Assembly (NCBI RefSeq): GCF_000426665.1
Contig: NZ_AUFU01000002.1
Coordinates: 119,585-183,584 of the forward strand
Source of the DNA: Centipeda artemidis DSM 19719
GTDB taxonomy: Bacteria > Bacillota > Negativicutes > Selenomonadales > Selenomonadaceae
Direction: 5' to 3'
DNA: 64,000 bases
The translations under genes and the position numbers were made by a program. This document shows, one piece after another, positions 55,347 through 63,508 of this stretch (position 1 is its first letter; each line of letters opens with the position of its first letter). Under the pieces are notes generated by a model. It searched no databases. It saw nothing but the letters and a program-made list of their open reading frames with translations, and had not been told where the DNA came from.

Positions 55347-56744
55347 TCAGTGATGCCGCACGACCTTGAACCGTGCGATCGAGATTTTTTCCTTTGGCAG
55401 GATACGTCCCTTTTCGCGCGCGATCGCGACTTGCTCCTCCGCTGTATCGATGCCCGCTAGATCAGGCAGGAGCAGTCCAAGGCGACTGTCCGTCAGACTT
55501 TTGACAATGACGCCATAGATCTTTGGATCGAGCTCCGCCGCAGACGAGACAGGCTCGGGTGCGGTCAGCACATCCACGCTGTAGACGAGACGCCCGAGCT
55601 CCCCCTCCTCGATGGGGTCAAACCGTCCGTCATGCGCCGCCGCGGACACCGCGTTGTAGAGGATCTCCTCGGCGACATTCTTCTGCGTCGGCGCGAATGT
55701 CCCGATACAACCGCGCAGCTTCCCATATTTTTTGATAGAGACAAAAACGCCCGCCCGATTATCCGTCAGTTCATGCGCTAAATCTTGCGGCAGATTTGCA
55801 TAGCGATGCGCGCGAACATAGGTCTCGATGCTTGTCCGCGCGATCCGCACATACGCGTCCTCTGACGCACGCAGCCGGGCAATCGCCGCGTCCTCCGACG
55901 CCGCAAGCTGCGCACCGAAGTCATGCGACTCGTCCGCCCCCGTGACCGTGAACGACGCAACGGCATACCCCACGCCGAACGGCGCCTCATAACTGTGCAG
56001 CCGCGCCTCCATCGCCGTGCGGTCGAGCACACCCGCGAGCACCCAAAGACCGTTCAGCCCACAATGCCCCGCCTTCTCTGCAAAGTCCCCGGGAACTTGC
56101 AGGAGAGAGAGGAAATCTCCCGCGCCCATAAATGCAGTACAAAGTCCGTCGAACTCCGCCCCCTCAGATGCAAAACCGTTCGGCGTATCCGCCCTGAGTC
56201 GATGCGAGAGGTCGCCGCTCGCGATGCAGATCGTCCTGCGCCCGAGCTTTGCCGCGGTCTCCGCAATACATTTCCCGAGCGCCGCGTGTGTCGCCGCAGG
56301 CAGCCCCGAGACTCCGATGCGAACAAATTTTGTCGGCGCATCGCCAAGGTACTCACTCAGAAAAACGAGCGGGATCATCGTCCCGTGATCGAGCGTCGTC
56401 TCCTTTTCCCCGATCGTCCCCGCCGGAACATCCTGCTCTGTCGCACACGTGGAAAGCGCGCGTACAAAGTCCTCGTCGTACTCAATGCCGACCGTCAGCT
56501 CCGGATGCCCAAACGCCCCGAAGTTTCCCTCCGCCCACACACCCGGCGATATATGAAAATAGTCGCCGTAACACGTCGCGTGCGGACTGATAACGACGAC
56601 CGTATTGGGGCGAAGCACCGCCGCTGCGCGCATCGCCTCACGATACGCGCACGTCGTCTCCGCTACCTTGGACTCCGCCCCCGCCCCGATGGGTGGCAAA
56701 ATCAGCGGCGGATGCGGCACAGCATAGGCGGCTAAAATCATCAT
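55347..56744 (-). CDS. Fused AmmeMemoRadiSam proteins B and A (MEMO/LigB-like plus AMMECR1)
   Basis: A 465-aa two-domain protein. Residues 1-270 form a class III extradiol dioxygenase-like (MEMO) domain with AVPHPPLILPPIGAG, SPHATCYGDYF and DHGTMIPLVFLSEYL. Residues 300-465 form an AMMECR1 domain (AGVFVSIKKYGKLRGCIGTF; AAAHDGRFDPIEEGEL). The third partner, a radical SAM enzyme of this system, is not adjacent. The biochemical role is unknown. ATG 56744 with GGGGAG 5 nt upstream; longer frames enter the tRNA terminator. Confidence 0.9.
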   Translation of the reverse strand: MMILAAYAVPHPPLILPPIGAGAESKVAETTCAYREAMRAAAVLRPNTVVVISPHATCYGDYFHISPGVWAEGNFGAFGHPELTVGIEYDEDFVRALSTCATEQDVPAGTIGEKETTLDHGTMIPLVFLSEYLGDAPTKFVRIGVSGLPAATHAALGKCIAETAAKLGRRTICIASGDLSHRLRADTPNGFASEGAEFDGLCTAFMGAGDFLSLLQVPGDFAEKAGHCGLNGLWVLAGVLDRTAMEARLHSYEAPFGVGYAVASFTVTGADESHDFGAQLAASEDAAIARLRASEDAYVRIARTSIETYVRAHRYANLPQDLAHELTDNRAGVFVSIKKYGKLRGCIGTFAPTQKNVAEEILYNAVSAAAHDGRFDPIEEGELGRLVYSVDVLTAPEPVSSAAELDPKIYGVIVKSLTDSRLGLLLPDLAGIDTAEEQVAIAREKGRILPKEKISIARFKVVRHH

Positions 56745-56761
56745 GCACACTCCCCATATAA

Positions 56762-56790
56762 ACAAAAAGCCGACTGCCTGCAGTCGGTTC
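56762..56790 (-). terminator. Intrinsic terminator after tRNA-Leu
   Basis: Minus strand CCGACTGC, two-base loop region AG, GCAGTCGG then CTTTTTG; 35 nt after the tRNA 3' end. Confidence 0.8.
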
Positions 56791-56824
56791 AAAAACACTG
56801 AATACCTCAGCGAACAATATCATT

Positions 56825-56909
56825 TGGTGCGGATGAAGGGGGTCGAACCCATACGCCTTGCGGCACCGGATCCTAAGTCCGGCGCGTCTGCCAGTTCCGC
56901 CACATCCGC
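56825..56909 (-). tRNA. tRNA-Leu, anticodon TAG, CCA encoded
   Basis: Minus strand acceptor GCGGATG pairs with CATCCGC, followed by A73 and CCA. The anticodon stem CCGGA/TCCGG encloses CTTAGGA-type loop with anticodon TAG at 56873-56875. A long variable arm (TGCCGCAAGGCGT region) and the T loop GGTTCGACCC are class II tRNA features, so Leu. 85 nt including CCA. Confidence 0.96.
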
Positions 56910-56920
56910 GCAACGTTCAT

Positions 56921-56950
56921 ATTCTATCATAAGTGCAGAATTTCTGTCAA
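56921..56950 (-). promoter_or_regulatory. Promoter of tRNA-Leu
   Basis: Minus strand perfect TTGACA (56945-56950), 18 nt, TAGAAT (56921-56926), 12 nt upstream of the mature tRNA. The IS30 element ends 41 bp upstream of the -35. Confidence 0.8.
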
Positions 56951-56991
56951 ACAGGAATCCGGCGCTGCCGCATGGAACTATCCCCGGGTTC

Positions 56992-57013
56992 ATTGTAAAA
57001 TGAAGTGGGACAG
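56992..57013 (+). repeat. Left terminal inverted repeat of the IS30 element
   Basis: Matches the reverse complement of 58135-58156 at 20 of 22 positions; the core is AAGTGGGACAG. Confidence 0.8.
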
Positions 57014-57083
57014 TAAGAAGAGACAGGCAGCGCTCTATGTGTTACAATGTTTTCACCACAAAAACAGAACAGAAGGTGCTGCC

Positions 57084-58121
57084 ATGTCCCATACCCATTT
57101 TACCACAACGACACGCTCATATAAACACCTCGACCCGTATCGGCGCGGACAAATTTCTGCCCTCCTATCCACCGGTATGTCAAAGACCGACATCGCAAAG
57201 CATGTCAAGATATCCCGCTCCACCTTGTATCGGGAACTTACGCGCGGCTCTGTAATACAAATGCGCTCAGACCTTACAACGTACCTATCTTACTTCCCGG
57301 ATACGGCACAAAAGAACTATGAGGAAAATCGCCGTGCCTCTAGAAAGCATTGTAAACTACAAAAAGCACACGCCTTTCTGCACTATCTACAAGAACAATT
57401 CTTTCAGCAACACATGTCCATTGATGCGATCTGTTCTCGAACCGCAAGAGACCGATTATTCGATCCCCTACTTTGCACAAAGACCGTCTACAACTACATT
57501 GCCAAAGGCATGCTCCCTATTAAGAACATTGATCTGCCCCAGCGTGTCCGCCGCAAGAATACACCTAAGCAAGCAAAGACCGGGAAGCCTCGCTTTGGGC
57601 AAAGTATAGAGCTGCGTCCGGATCACGTAGACACCCGCGAAGAATTCGGACACTTTGAGATAGACTCTATCCTTGGAAAGCAAGGAACCGATTCCGCCCT
57701 ACTTGCGCTTGATGAACGTTCCTCAAGAAAACGCTTTCTTCTCCCTCTGGCAGAAAAGACCTCCGCCTGTGTAAACGAGGCGATACGGCATCTCAAGAAT
57801 CGTCTGGGAGGGCGGTTCTCGCTTATCTTTAAGAGCGTTACTTCGGATAATGGAAGCGAGTTCAGTAAACTCCACGAGGTCTTTGGTGATATTCCCGTAT
57901 TCTATGCGCATCCTTATGCGCCAAGTGAACGCGGAACCAATGAACGCCAAAATGGCATGGTACGACGCTTTATCCCAAAGGGAACGGATATTGCTTCACT
58001 CAGCTCAGGGACGATTCAACGAGTGGAGGATTGGATGAATAACTTGCCGCGAAAAATCCTCGGATATGATACGCCAAAAGAACGCTTCGATAAATATCTT
58101 GCCCTGTTAGCTGTCTCGTAA
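57084..58121 (+). CDS. IS30-family transposase
   Basis: 345-aa DDE transposase. The N-terminal helix-turn-helix (MSKTDIAKHVKISRSTLYRE, about 32-51) binds the ends. The catalytic core shows HFEIDSILGKQGTDSALL (first Asp, about 193), FKSVTSDNGSEFSKL (second Asp) and YAPSERGTNERQNGMVRRFI (catalytic Glu). AGAAGG lies 7 nt upstream of ATG 57084, inside the left end. Full-length for the family, with no frameshift. Confidence 0.95.
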   Translation: MSHTHFTTTTRSYKHLDPYRRGQISALLSTGMSKTDIAKHVKISRSTLYRELTRGSVIQMRSDLTTYLSYFPDTAQKNYEENRRASRKHCKLQKAHAFLHYLQEQFFQQHMSIDAICSRTARDRLFDPLLCTKTVYNYIAKGMLPIKNIDLPQRVRRKNTPKQAKTGKPRFGQSIELRPDHVDTREEFGHFEIDSILGKQGTDSALLALDERSSRKRFLLPLAEKTSACVNEAIRHLKNRLGGRFSLIFKSVTSDNGSEFSKLHEVFGDIPVFYAHPYAPSERGTNERQNGMVRRFIPKGTDIASLSSGTIQRVEDWMNNLPRKILGYDTPKERFDKYLALLAVS

Positions 58122-58134
58122 CTTTTTTCTCTGC

Positions 58135-58156
58135 CTGTCCCACTTGATATTACAAT
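58135..58156 (-). repeat. Right terminal inverted repeat of the IS30 element
   Basis: Counterpart of 56992-57013; includes CTGTCCCACTT. Lies 56 bp from the stop codon of the helicase gene. Confidence 0.8.
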
Positions 58157-58212
58157 TTAGGGAAATCTTTCTCATGGTACCAAAAGGTGATCGCTTCGAA
58201 CGGCGCGGAGCT

Positions 58213-60444
58213 TTAACGCTCCGCCCACTCACGTACGCGCCGCTTCATCCCCGCAATATCCAAAACGCCGTGGGCGAATCCGCGCCGCACAAGCTCCTCG
58301 GGCAGGTACTCGTCGTATTTGTCAAAGAGCGGCACTTCGCCCGGATAGAGGAGTTCCATCGGGTCGAAGTCCTTTGCCGCTTCCTCGGCGAGCGCGCGAA
58401 AGAACTCCGCGGGCGACGCCTTCATGCTGAACTGCATGAAATACGGGCGCATGGAGTCCGACCCGCGCAGTCCGATGCGCTCCGCACAGCGTATCCGCAG
58501 GAAACGCTCAAGTGCGAGGAACGCGTAGCTGCCGAGCCACGGGAGGAGCGCGTACATATCGCCGCCGAGCGGGATAAGCGCATCCGTCGCCGCGCCCGAA
58601 TGCCGCGCCGTGTCGCGTGCCTGTGCGAGACGCGCCGCGGCATTTTTCATGAGATAGGGATAGCTCGTCTCCTCGCGCAGGACGCGGCGCATCCGCTCTA
58701 ATATTTTCGTATGAATATCGCCCGGACACTCGCCAAAATACGCGGGGACGTTCCCCTTCACCTGTTCACAGTAGACGAGCCGCCGCTTGCGGTCGACCTC
58801 AAGAACGCGCCAGACATGTCCCGCGATGGCGATTTTCTCGCCGACCGGCGGCGGCGCGACGATCGTGCCGATCTCCTGCGACTCGCTGCGGACGGTGTAC
58901 TCCTCGTTTTCTTGAAACACACCGTAAAAACGATAGGAGTGAATCACGCGCTCACCCGCGAGTCCGACGATCAGTCCGCCGCGCTCCGTCTGCTGTAAAT
59001 GATCCTGCATGATCAGGTAGCGAAGCAATGTGCGGTAGTCCTCCTGCGTGATGCGGTGAAAGACGTGCAGCGAAAGTACGCGCTCCGCGAGGACGCGCGG
59101 CGAGAGTTCCCCGCAGGACGCCGCAACGCTCATCGTCTGATGATAGAGAAGGCTGAAAGGCAGTCGGTCAAGGCGCGGCGGCTCCACCCAGCGTTCCTCG
59201 AGATAGAGCTGCACAAGAGCAACCCCCTGCAGGAGTTTCCACGGAATCGTCGCGGGCAGCAGGGCACGCGGGTCGGGCGCGTCCTCGCGCATGACGAACC
59301 ACATCTCGGGCGGCAGCTCCCTGCGCCCCGTGCGCCCCATCCGCTGGAGAAATGACGAGACCGTCCACGGCGCATCGATCTGAAAGGCGCGCTCCAGCCG
59401 CCCGATGTCGATGCCGAGCTCCAACGTCGCCGTCGTGCATGTCGTGAGCATACTGCTCTCGTCCTTCATGCGCTCCTCCGCCGTCTCGCGGAACGCGGCG
59501 GAAAGATTGCCGTGATGGATGAGGAAACGATCCGGCTCATGCCGCTTCTCACAGTAGGCGCGCAGCGTCGTCGTGACCGCCTCGCATTCCTCGCGCGAGT
59601 TGATAAAGAGGAGACATTTCTTCCCGCGCGTGTGTTCAAAGATATAGCCGAGCCCCGGATCGGCATGTTCGGGCGCGGTATCCGTCGGTGCGTCGAGGGC
59701 GGGGAGCGCCGGTATCTCGTCCTTCCCATCCGCCGCCTGTGTATCGCGGACATAAAAATGCTCCATGGAGATGCGCCACTTGCTCCCCTTTGCCTCGATG
59801 CGCGGCACAACCGTCCCCCGCCCCGTCCCCGCCGCAAGAAAAGCACCCGTCCCGGCAGGATCGCCGATCGTCGCCGAAAGTCCGATGCGGCGCGGCGAGA
59901 CGCCCGCGATGCGGGACAGCCGTTCAATGAGACACAGTGTCTGCCCGCCGCGGTCGCCGCGCAGGAGCGAGTGAACCTCGTCGATGACGACGAAGCGCAG
60001 GTCGCCAAAGAGTTTTGGAATCGCCGCATGACGATGTAAAAGGAGTGCTTCTAACGACTCGGGCGTGATTTGCAGAATGCCCGACGGACGTTTCATCAGC
60101 CGCGCCTTATGACTCTGCGCGATGTCGCCGTGCCAGTGCCAAACGGGAATCTCCGCCGTCCGGCAGAGATCGTTCAGACGCGTAAATTGATCGTTGATGA
60201 GCGCCTTTAAGGGGCCGATGTAAATACAGCCGACGGATGTCGGCGGCTCCTCGGAAAACAGCGTGATGATGGGAAAGAATGCCGCCTCGGTCTTGCCCGA
60301 TGCCGTGGATGCCGTGAGCAGGACGTGCTCGTCCGTCCCAAAGATCGCCTCCGCCGCGGCAACCTGCACGGCGCGCAAATTTTCCCAACCGTGCGCGTAG
60401 ATGTAGTCCTTGACGAACGGCGCATAGCGGTCGAACGCGCTCAC
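58213..60444 (-). CDS. Lhr/BrxHI-like DEAD/DEAH-box helicase
   Basis: A 743-aa superfamily 2 helicase. Motif I TASTASGKTEAAFF (about 43-56), motif Ib TPESLEALLL, motif II DEVHSLLRGDRGGQ, motif III LSATIGDP and motif VI QRMGRTGRRELP are intact. The C-terminal 300 residues carry the winged-helix and accessory region of the Lhr family. No nuclease or methylase domain is visible. GTG 60444 overlaps the ATPase stop (GTGA). As the third gene of the TerB-ATPase-helicase operon it probably supplies DNA or RNA unwinding. A perfect hairpin (58205-58224) straddles its stop codon. Confidence 0.88.
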   Translation of the reverse strand: MSAFDRYAPFVKDYIYAHGWENLRAVQVAAAEAIFGTDEHVLLTASTASGKTEAAFFPIITLFSEEPPTSVGCIYIGPLKALINDQFTRLNDLCRTAEIPVWHWHGDIAQSHKARLMKRPSGILQITPESLEALLLHRHAAIPKLFGDLRFVVIDEVHSLLRGDRGGQTLCLIERLSRIAGVSPRRIGLSATIGDPAGTGAFLAAGTGRGTVVPRIEAKGSKWRISMEHFYVRDTQAADGKDEIPALPALDAPTDTAPEHADPGLGYIFEHTRGKKCLLFINSREECEAVTTTLRAYCEKRHEPDRFLIHHGNLSAAFRETAEERMKDESSMLTTCTTATLELGIDIGRLERAFQIDAPWTVSSFLQRMGRTGRRELPPEMWFVMREDAPDPRALLPATIPWKLLQGVALVQLYLEERWVEPPRLDRLPFSLLYHQTMSVAASCGELSPRVLAERVLSLHVFHRITQEDYRTLLRYLIMQDHLQQTERGGLIVGLAGERVIHSYRFYGVFQENEEYTVRSESQEIGTIVAPPPVGEKIAIAGHVWRVLEVDRKRRLVYCEQVKGNVPAYFGECPGDIHTKILERMRRVLREETSYPYLMKNAAARLAQARDTARHSGAATDALIPLGGDMYALLPWLGSYAFLALERFLRIRCAERIGLRGSDSMRPYFMQFSMKASPAEFFRALAEEAAKDFDPMELLYPGEVPLFDKYDEYLPEELVRRGFAHGVLDIAGMKRRVREWAER

Positions 60445-61772
60445 AGCTCAAACTCCGCAAAGGACGCGTCCGTCTCCGCCCCGATCACATCGTTCTGCGC
60501 ATAGGAAAAATCCTGCGAATTCAGGAGCTCCGCGACCTTGACGCTCGGATTTTGATACACGATGTCGAGCACCTCGATAAAGTCGCGAATCACCTCGCGC
60601 GGCGTGATATGCGTATCTGCGCCGATGCGCCCGAACTCGATGCGGATGAAGTCCGCGAGGTCGTTCTGCGTGAAAATCTGCTCGTATCCGTAAAGAACGG
60701 CATGTATCGCGGCAAGTTTTTCCGTAAGCACGAGCATTTCCTCATGCGTCAGCGGCGCGAGACGAATGACGGGCGAAAGGAGATCGCGGTGTTCCCCGCC
60801 GAACCGCCCCTCGGCGAGCCGCGAACGCAGCGCCTCATAGCTGTAAACACCGCGCCGCGTGTCTTCCATGCACTCGGGCGTGCCGCACATGATGACGCCG
60901 AGATAGCGCGCCTTGCCCTGCATCGCGTCGTTATACATCGTGAGGAGCTTTTCATAATTGTATTGGCGCGTGATGGCGTGCGGCACCTTGTAAATGTTCA
61001 CGAGCTCGTCGATGAGGATGAGCATCCCCGCATAGCCCGCCTGCCGCAGAAAAAATGCAAAGATCTTGAGATATTCGTACCAATCGTCGTCCGTGATGAT
61101 GATGCCGACACCGAGGTCGCGCCGCGCCTCGGTCTTCGTCGCGTACTCGCCGCGGAACCAGCGCGCCACCTGCGCGCGTTTCTCATCGTCCCCGTCCACA
61201 TACGCGCGGTAGTACATCGTGAGCAGTCGCGCAAAGTCAAAGCCGTGCACGAGGTCGTTCAGCCCGTAGACGATCTCCCCGATGCGCCGCTCCACGGCAG
61301 GCGAAAGCCCCCCGTCCGCGGCGGATAATCCCTCCGCCGCCGTAGTCTCCTGCTGTACGCGGCTGATCCAGCGGTCGAGGATGAGCGTCAGGGCGCCGCC
61401 TTCGGGCGTCGTCTTCGTCGCCATGTTGCGGATGAGTTCGCGGTACGTCGCAAGCCCCTGCCCGTGCGTCCCTTGGAGACGCCGCTCCGGGGAGAGATCG
61501 GCATCCACCACGACAAAATTTTTTGCCATGACATAGCTGCGTATCGTTTGCAGGAGAAAACTCTTGCCGCTCCCGTACCGCCCGACGATGAAGCGGAACG
61601 ACGCGCCGCCGTCCGCGATCAGCTCCACATCGGAGAGGAGCGCTTCGATCTCGCTGCGCCGCCCGACCGTGATATAGGGAAGCCCGATGCGCGGGACGAC
61701 GCCGCCCTTGAGCGCGCTCACGAGCGTCTGCGCGATGCGGCGCGGGATTTTGACAGGTTCATTCTGCGACAT
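60441..61772 (-). CDS. BrxD-like (DUF2791 family) P-loop ATPase
   Basis: 443-aa AAA-type ATPase resembling BREX BrxD/BrxC-related ATP-binding proteins (DUF2791). Walker A FIVGRYGSGKSFLLQTIRSY (about 66-85), Walker B MLILIDELVNIYK (about 252) and a sensor-like ARYLGVIMCGTPECMEDTRR. ATG 61772 has GAGAGG 7 nt upstream and lies inside the end of the TerB gene (14-nt overlap). In BREX type 2-like loci such ATPases pair with a BrxHI helicase; here the partner is also a TerB-type protein, and no PglX/Z or BrxL gene is in the window. Confidence 0.85.
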   Translation of the reverse strand: MSQNEPVKIPRRIAQTLVSALKGGVVPRIGLPYITVGRRSEIEALLSDVELIADGGASFRFIVGRYGSGKSFLLQTIRSYVMAKNFVVVDADLSPERRLQGTHGQGLATYRELIRNMATKTTPEGGALTLILDRWISRVQQETTAAEGLSAADGGLSPAVERRIGEIVYGLNDLVHGFDFARLLTMYYRAYVDGDDEKRAQVARWFRGEYATKTEARRDLGVGIIITDDDWYEYLKIFAFFLRQAGYAGMLILIDELVNIYKVPHAITRQYNYEKLLTMYNDAMQGKARYLGVIMCGTPECMEDTRRGVYSYEALRSRLAEGRFGGEHRDLLSPVIRLAPLTHEEMLVLTEKLAAIHAVLYGYEQIFTQNDLADFIRIEFGRIGADTHITPREVIRDFIEVLDIVYQNPSVKVAELLNSQDFSYAQNDVIGAETDASFAEFEL

Positions 61773-63282
61773 GGAGATACCTCTCAATCAATTCTTCTCG
61801 ATAATCCTCAATCACGGCGGGCGGATCGCCCTCGATCACGGCGTCGGCAAAGTCGTCGTACAGCTTCTCATTGATGCCGTCCACGAGGACGGAAACAATA
61901 TGCCCCTCGGCGCGCACCCACGAGAGCGGCGCGCCCGTCAGCAGATCGCGGAGCAGATGCAGCTCCGGTGCGTCGAGGAGGGCATCCGTCTCGCTCGTCT
62001 GCACATCGGCATCGCCTGAAAAAGATTCTTGCCACGCCAGGGGCAACATCTCCGATACGCTCTCGCCCGTTCCCGGCATCGAAATTGGTGTGGCGGCTTC
62101 CTCTTCCTCCTCCGCGACGATCAGCCGCTCGCGCGTGACCGCGGCGTCCGCACGGATGCGCCCGAGCTGCGAGAGATCGATATGCACGCGGCGCGCTTCC
62201 GCCGCCTTTTTTTCGTTGAAAAATGCTTCGATTTCCTCGTCGACGATCTTTGCGAGCCATTTCGTCGTTTTCTTCGGCGGCTTGATGGACGGAAAGCCCG
62301 TGCATTCGCGCATCCGGTAGTCGATGAGCCGCAGCAGCGCGCCGAGACGCTGCGCCTGTTTCAGCTCGCGTTCGTAGGCAAGCACATACCACGCGCCGCC
62401 GGCGCACTCATAGCTGCGCACGGGATTCACCGTATAGACGCGTTCCTCCTCCGGCGAGCGCGCATGGAACACCGCCCCCGGAAAGATTCGTGTCAGCCGC
62501 CGGCATTCGTGCCCAATATATTCCGACGAAAAATTCCGTTTTCGATGTTTTTCATAATACTCCGCGACGCGCGCGATCACGCGCATAATCACGGCACTCA
62601 TATCGCTCGTATACGTCCGATAGAATTTCGACCGCTCCAGCCGATAGGAAGACAGCGCGCACAGCCCCGCCGCGGTCTCCTCTGCGGGATGCTCGCCGCG
62701 TGAGAGAACAGCCGCGATCGCCTCATCCTGCAATTTCATATCGCGATAGTACGAACTATCGGAAAGATACTCGGGATCGAGCCCGTAGTAAATCACATAG
62801 CCGTACGTCCATGCAGGCAGATAGGTATAGAGCGCGGGCTCCGTCATGCCAAATTCGAGACCGAGCTCCATCAGCTTCCCATAGCCGTCCGCCGCGTCCC
62901 GGCACCCGATGAGATGCAGAATCTCGTACGCGTAGAGCAACGCAAACGTCAGCGGCGCGGGCACAATCCGCCCCTTTCGCACCTGCGTCCGCCACGTAAA
63001 GTAACCGCGCAGCTCCACATCCGAGAGCGACTCATAGGTGGGATAGTAGCGCGTCACCGAGGCCTCGAACACGAAATCGTCCTCATAACGCTCCATCAGA
63101 CGCGCCTGCTTCAGGAAAATCTCCTCGCGCGGCTGCCAACACGAACCGGACACCTGCGCGAGCGAACGCATCGCGCGGATCAGCTTCGGCACTTTCCTCG
63201 CAGGTGCCTCATCCGGACGACGCGCAATCGGCTCGTCCCGATATACCGAGCGACGCAGCCGCGCCAAAAAATCCTCTAGCAT
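61759..63282 (-). CDS. TerB_N / TerB_C domain protein
   Basis: A 507-aa protein. The segment LSDVELRGYFTWRTQVRKG (about 86-104), followed by TFALLYAYEILHLIG, fits the TerB_N domain. The C-terminal part (SQLGRIRADAAVTRERLIVA, then an acidic linker, LLTGAPLSWVRAEGHIVSVL and VDGINEKLYDDF) fits TerB_C. Comparative genomics has linked such proteins to ATPase-helicase DNA-processing modules of the Ter stress network. No central TerB metal-binding domain was recognised with certainty. ATG 63282 behind GGGGG; first gene of the operon. Confidence 0.78.
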   Translation of the reverse strand: MLEDFLARLRRSVYRDEPIARRPDEAPARKVPKLIRAMRSLAQVSGSCWQPREEIFLKQARLMERYEDDFVFEASVTRYYPTYESLSDVELRGYFTWRTQVRKGRIVPAPLTFALLYAYEILHLIGCRDAADGYGKLMELGLEFGMTEPALYTYLPAWTYGYVIYYGLDPEYLSDSSYYRDMKLQDEAIAAVLSRGEHPAEETAAGLCALSSYRLERSKFYRTYTSDMSAVIMRVIARVAEYYEKHRKRNFSSEYIGHECRRLTRIFPGAVFHARSPEEERVYTVNPVRSYECAGGAWYVLAYERELKQAQRLGALLRLIDYRMRECTGFPSIKPPKKTTKWLAKIVDEEIEAFFNEKKAAEARRVHIDLSQLGRIRADAAVTRERLIVAEEEEEAATPISMPGTGESVSEMLPLAWQESFSGDADVQTSETDALLDAPELHLLRDLLTGAPLSWVRAEGHIVSVLVDGINEKLYDDFADAVIEGDPPAVIEDYREELIERYLHVAE

Positions 63283-63320
63283 CCGTTCCCCCCGCTCATC
63301 CGTTCGATAATCTTCCTCCT

Positions 63321-63348
63321 ATTTTACTATGATTCCACAAAATAGCAA
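63321..63348 (-). promoter_or_regulatory. Candidate promoter of the TerB-ATPase-helicase operon
   Basis: Minus strand TTGCTA (63343-63348), 16 nt, TAAAAT (63321-63326), 39 nt upstream of ATG 63282. Confidence 0.5.
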
Positions 63349-63388
63349 GGGGTGAGGATCGGAACTATATCATGATTTCTTTACTTAC

Positions 63389-63431
63389 AAAGAAAATACG
63401 CCCCCCGCCGGGCAGCGGGAGGCGCACTTTC
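63389..63431 (-). terminator. Intrinsic terminator after the small exported protein gene
   Basis: Minus strand GCGCCTCCCGC, loop, GGCGGGGGGCG then TATTTTCTTT; about 78 nt after the stop at 63509. It separates that gene from the TerB operon. Confidence 0.75.
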
Positions 63432-63508
63432 GATAGAGAGAAAGAAATGTAGGGAATGTATGTGAATCCTGCGGAAGGGAAGACCGCAGAAGACGCACCT
63501 ATTGAATA

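Larger units (their letters stand above)
56992..58156 (+). mobile_element. IS30-family insertion sequence
   Basis: About 1,165 bp bounded by 22-bp imperfect inverted repeats: left 56992-57013, right 58135-58156. They share ATTGTAA-N-AT-N-AAGTGGGACAG with two mismatches. It contains one transposase gene filling almost the whole element. No target duplication is obvious in the flanking 3 bp (TTC left, TTA right). It looks intact, so it may be recent. Confidence 0.85.

Noticed and set aside
56825..56909. tRNA-Leu as the attachment site of an integrated island containing the TerB operon
   Set aside because: Integrases normally use the tRNA 3' end, which faces the other way (toward lower coordinates). 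No integrase and no repeat of the tRNA 3' end was found on the TerB side.
58213..63282. A complete BREX system
   Set aside because: Only BrxD-like and BrxHI-like proteins are present; no BrxA/B/C/L, PglX methylase or PglZ in the window.
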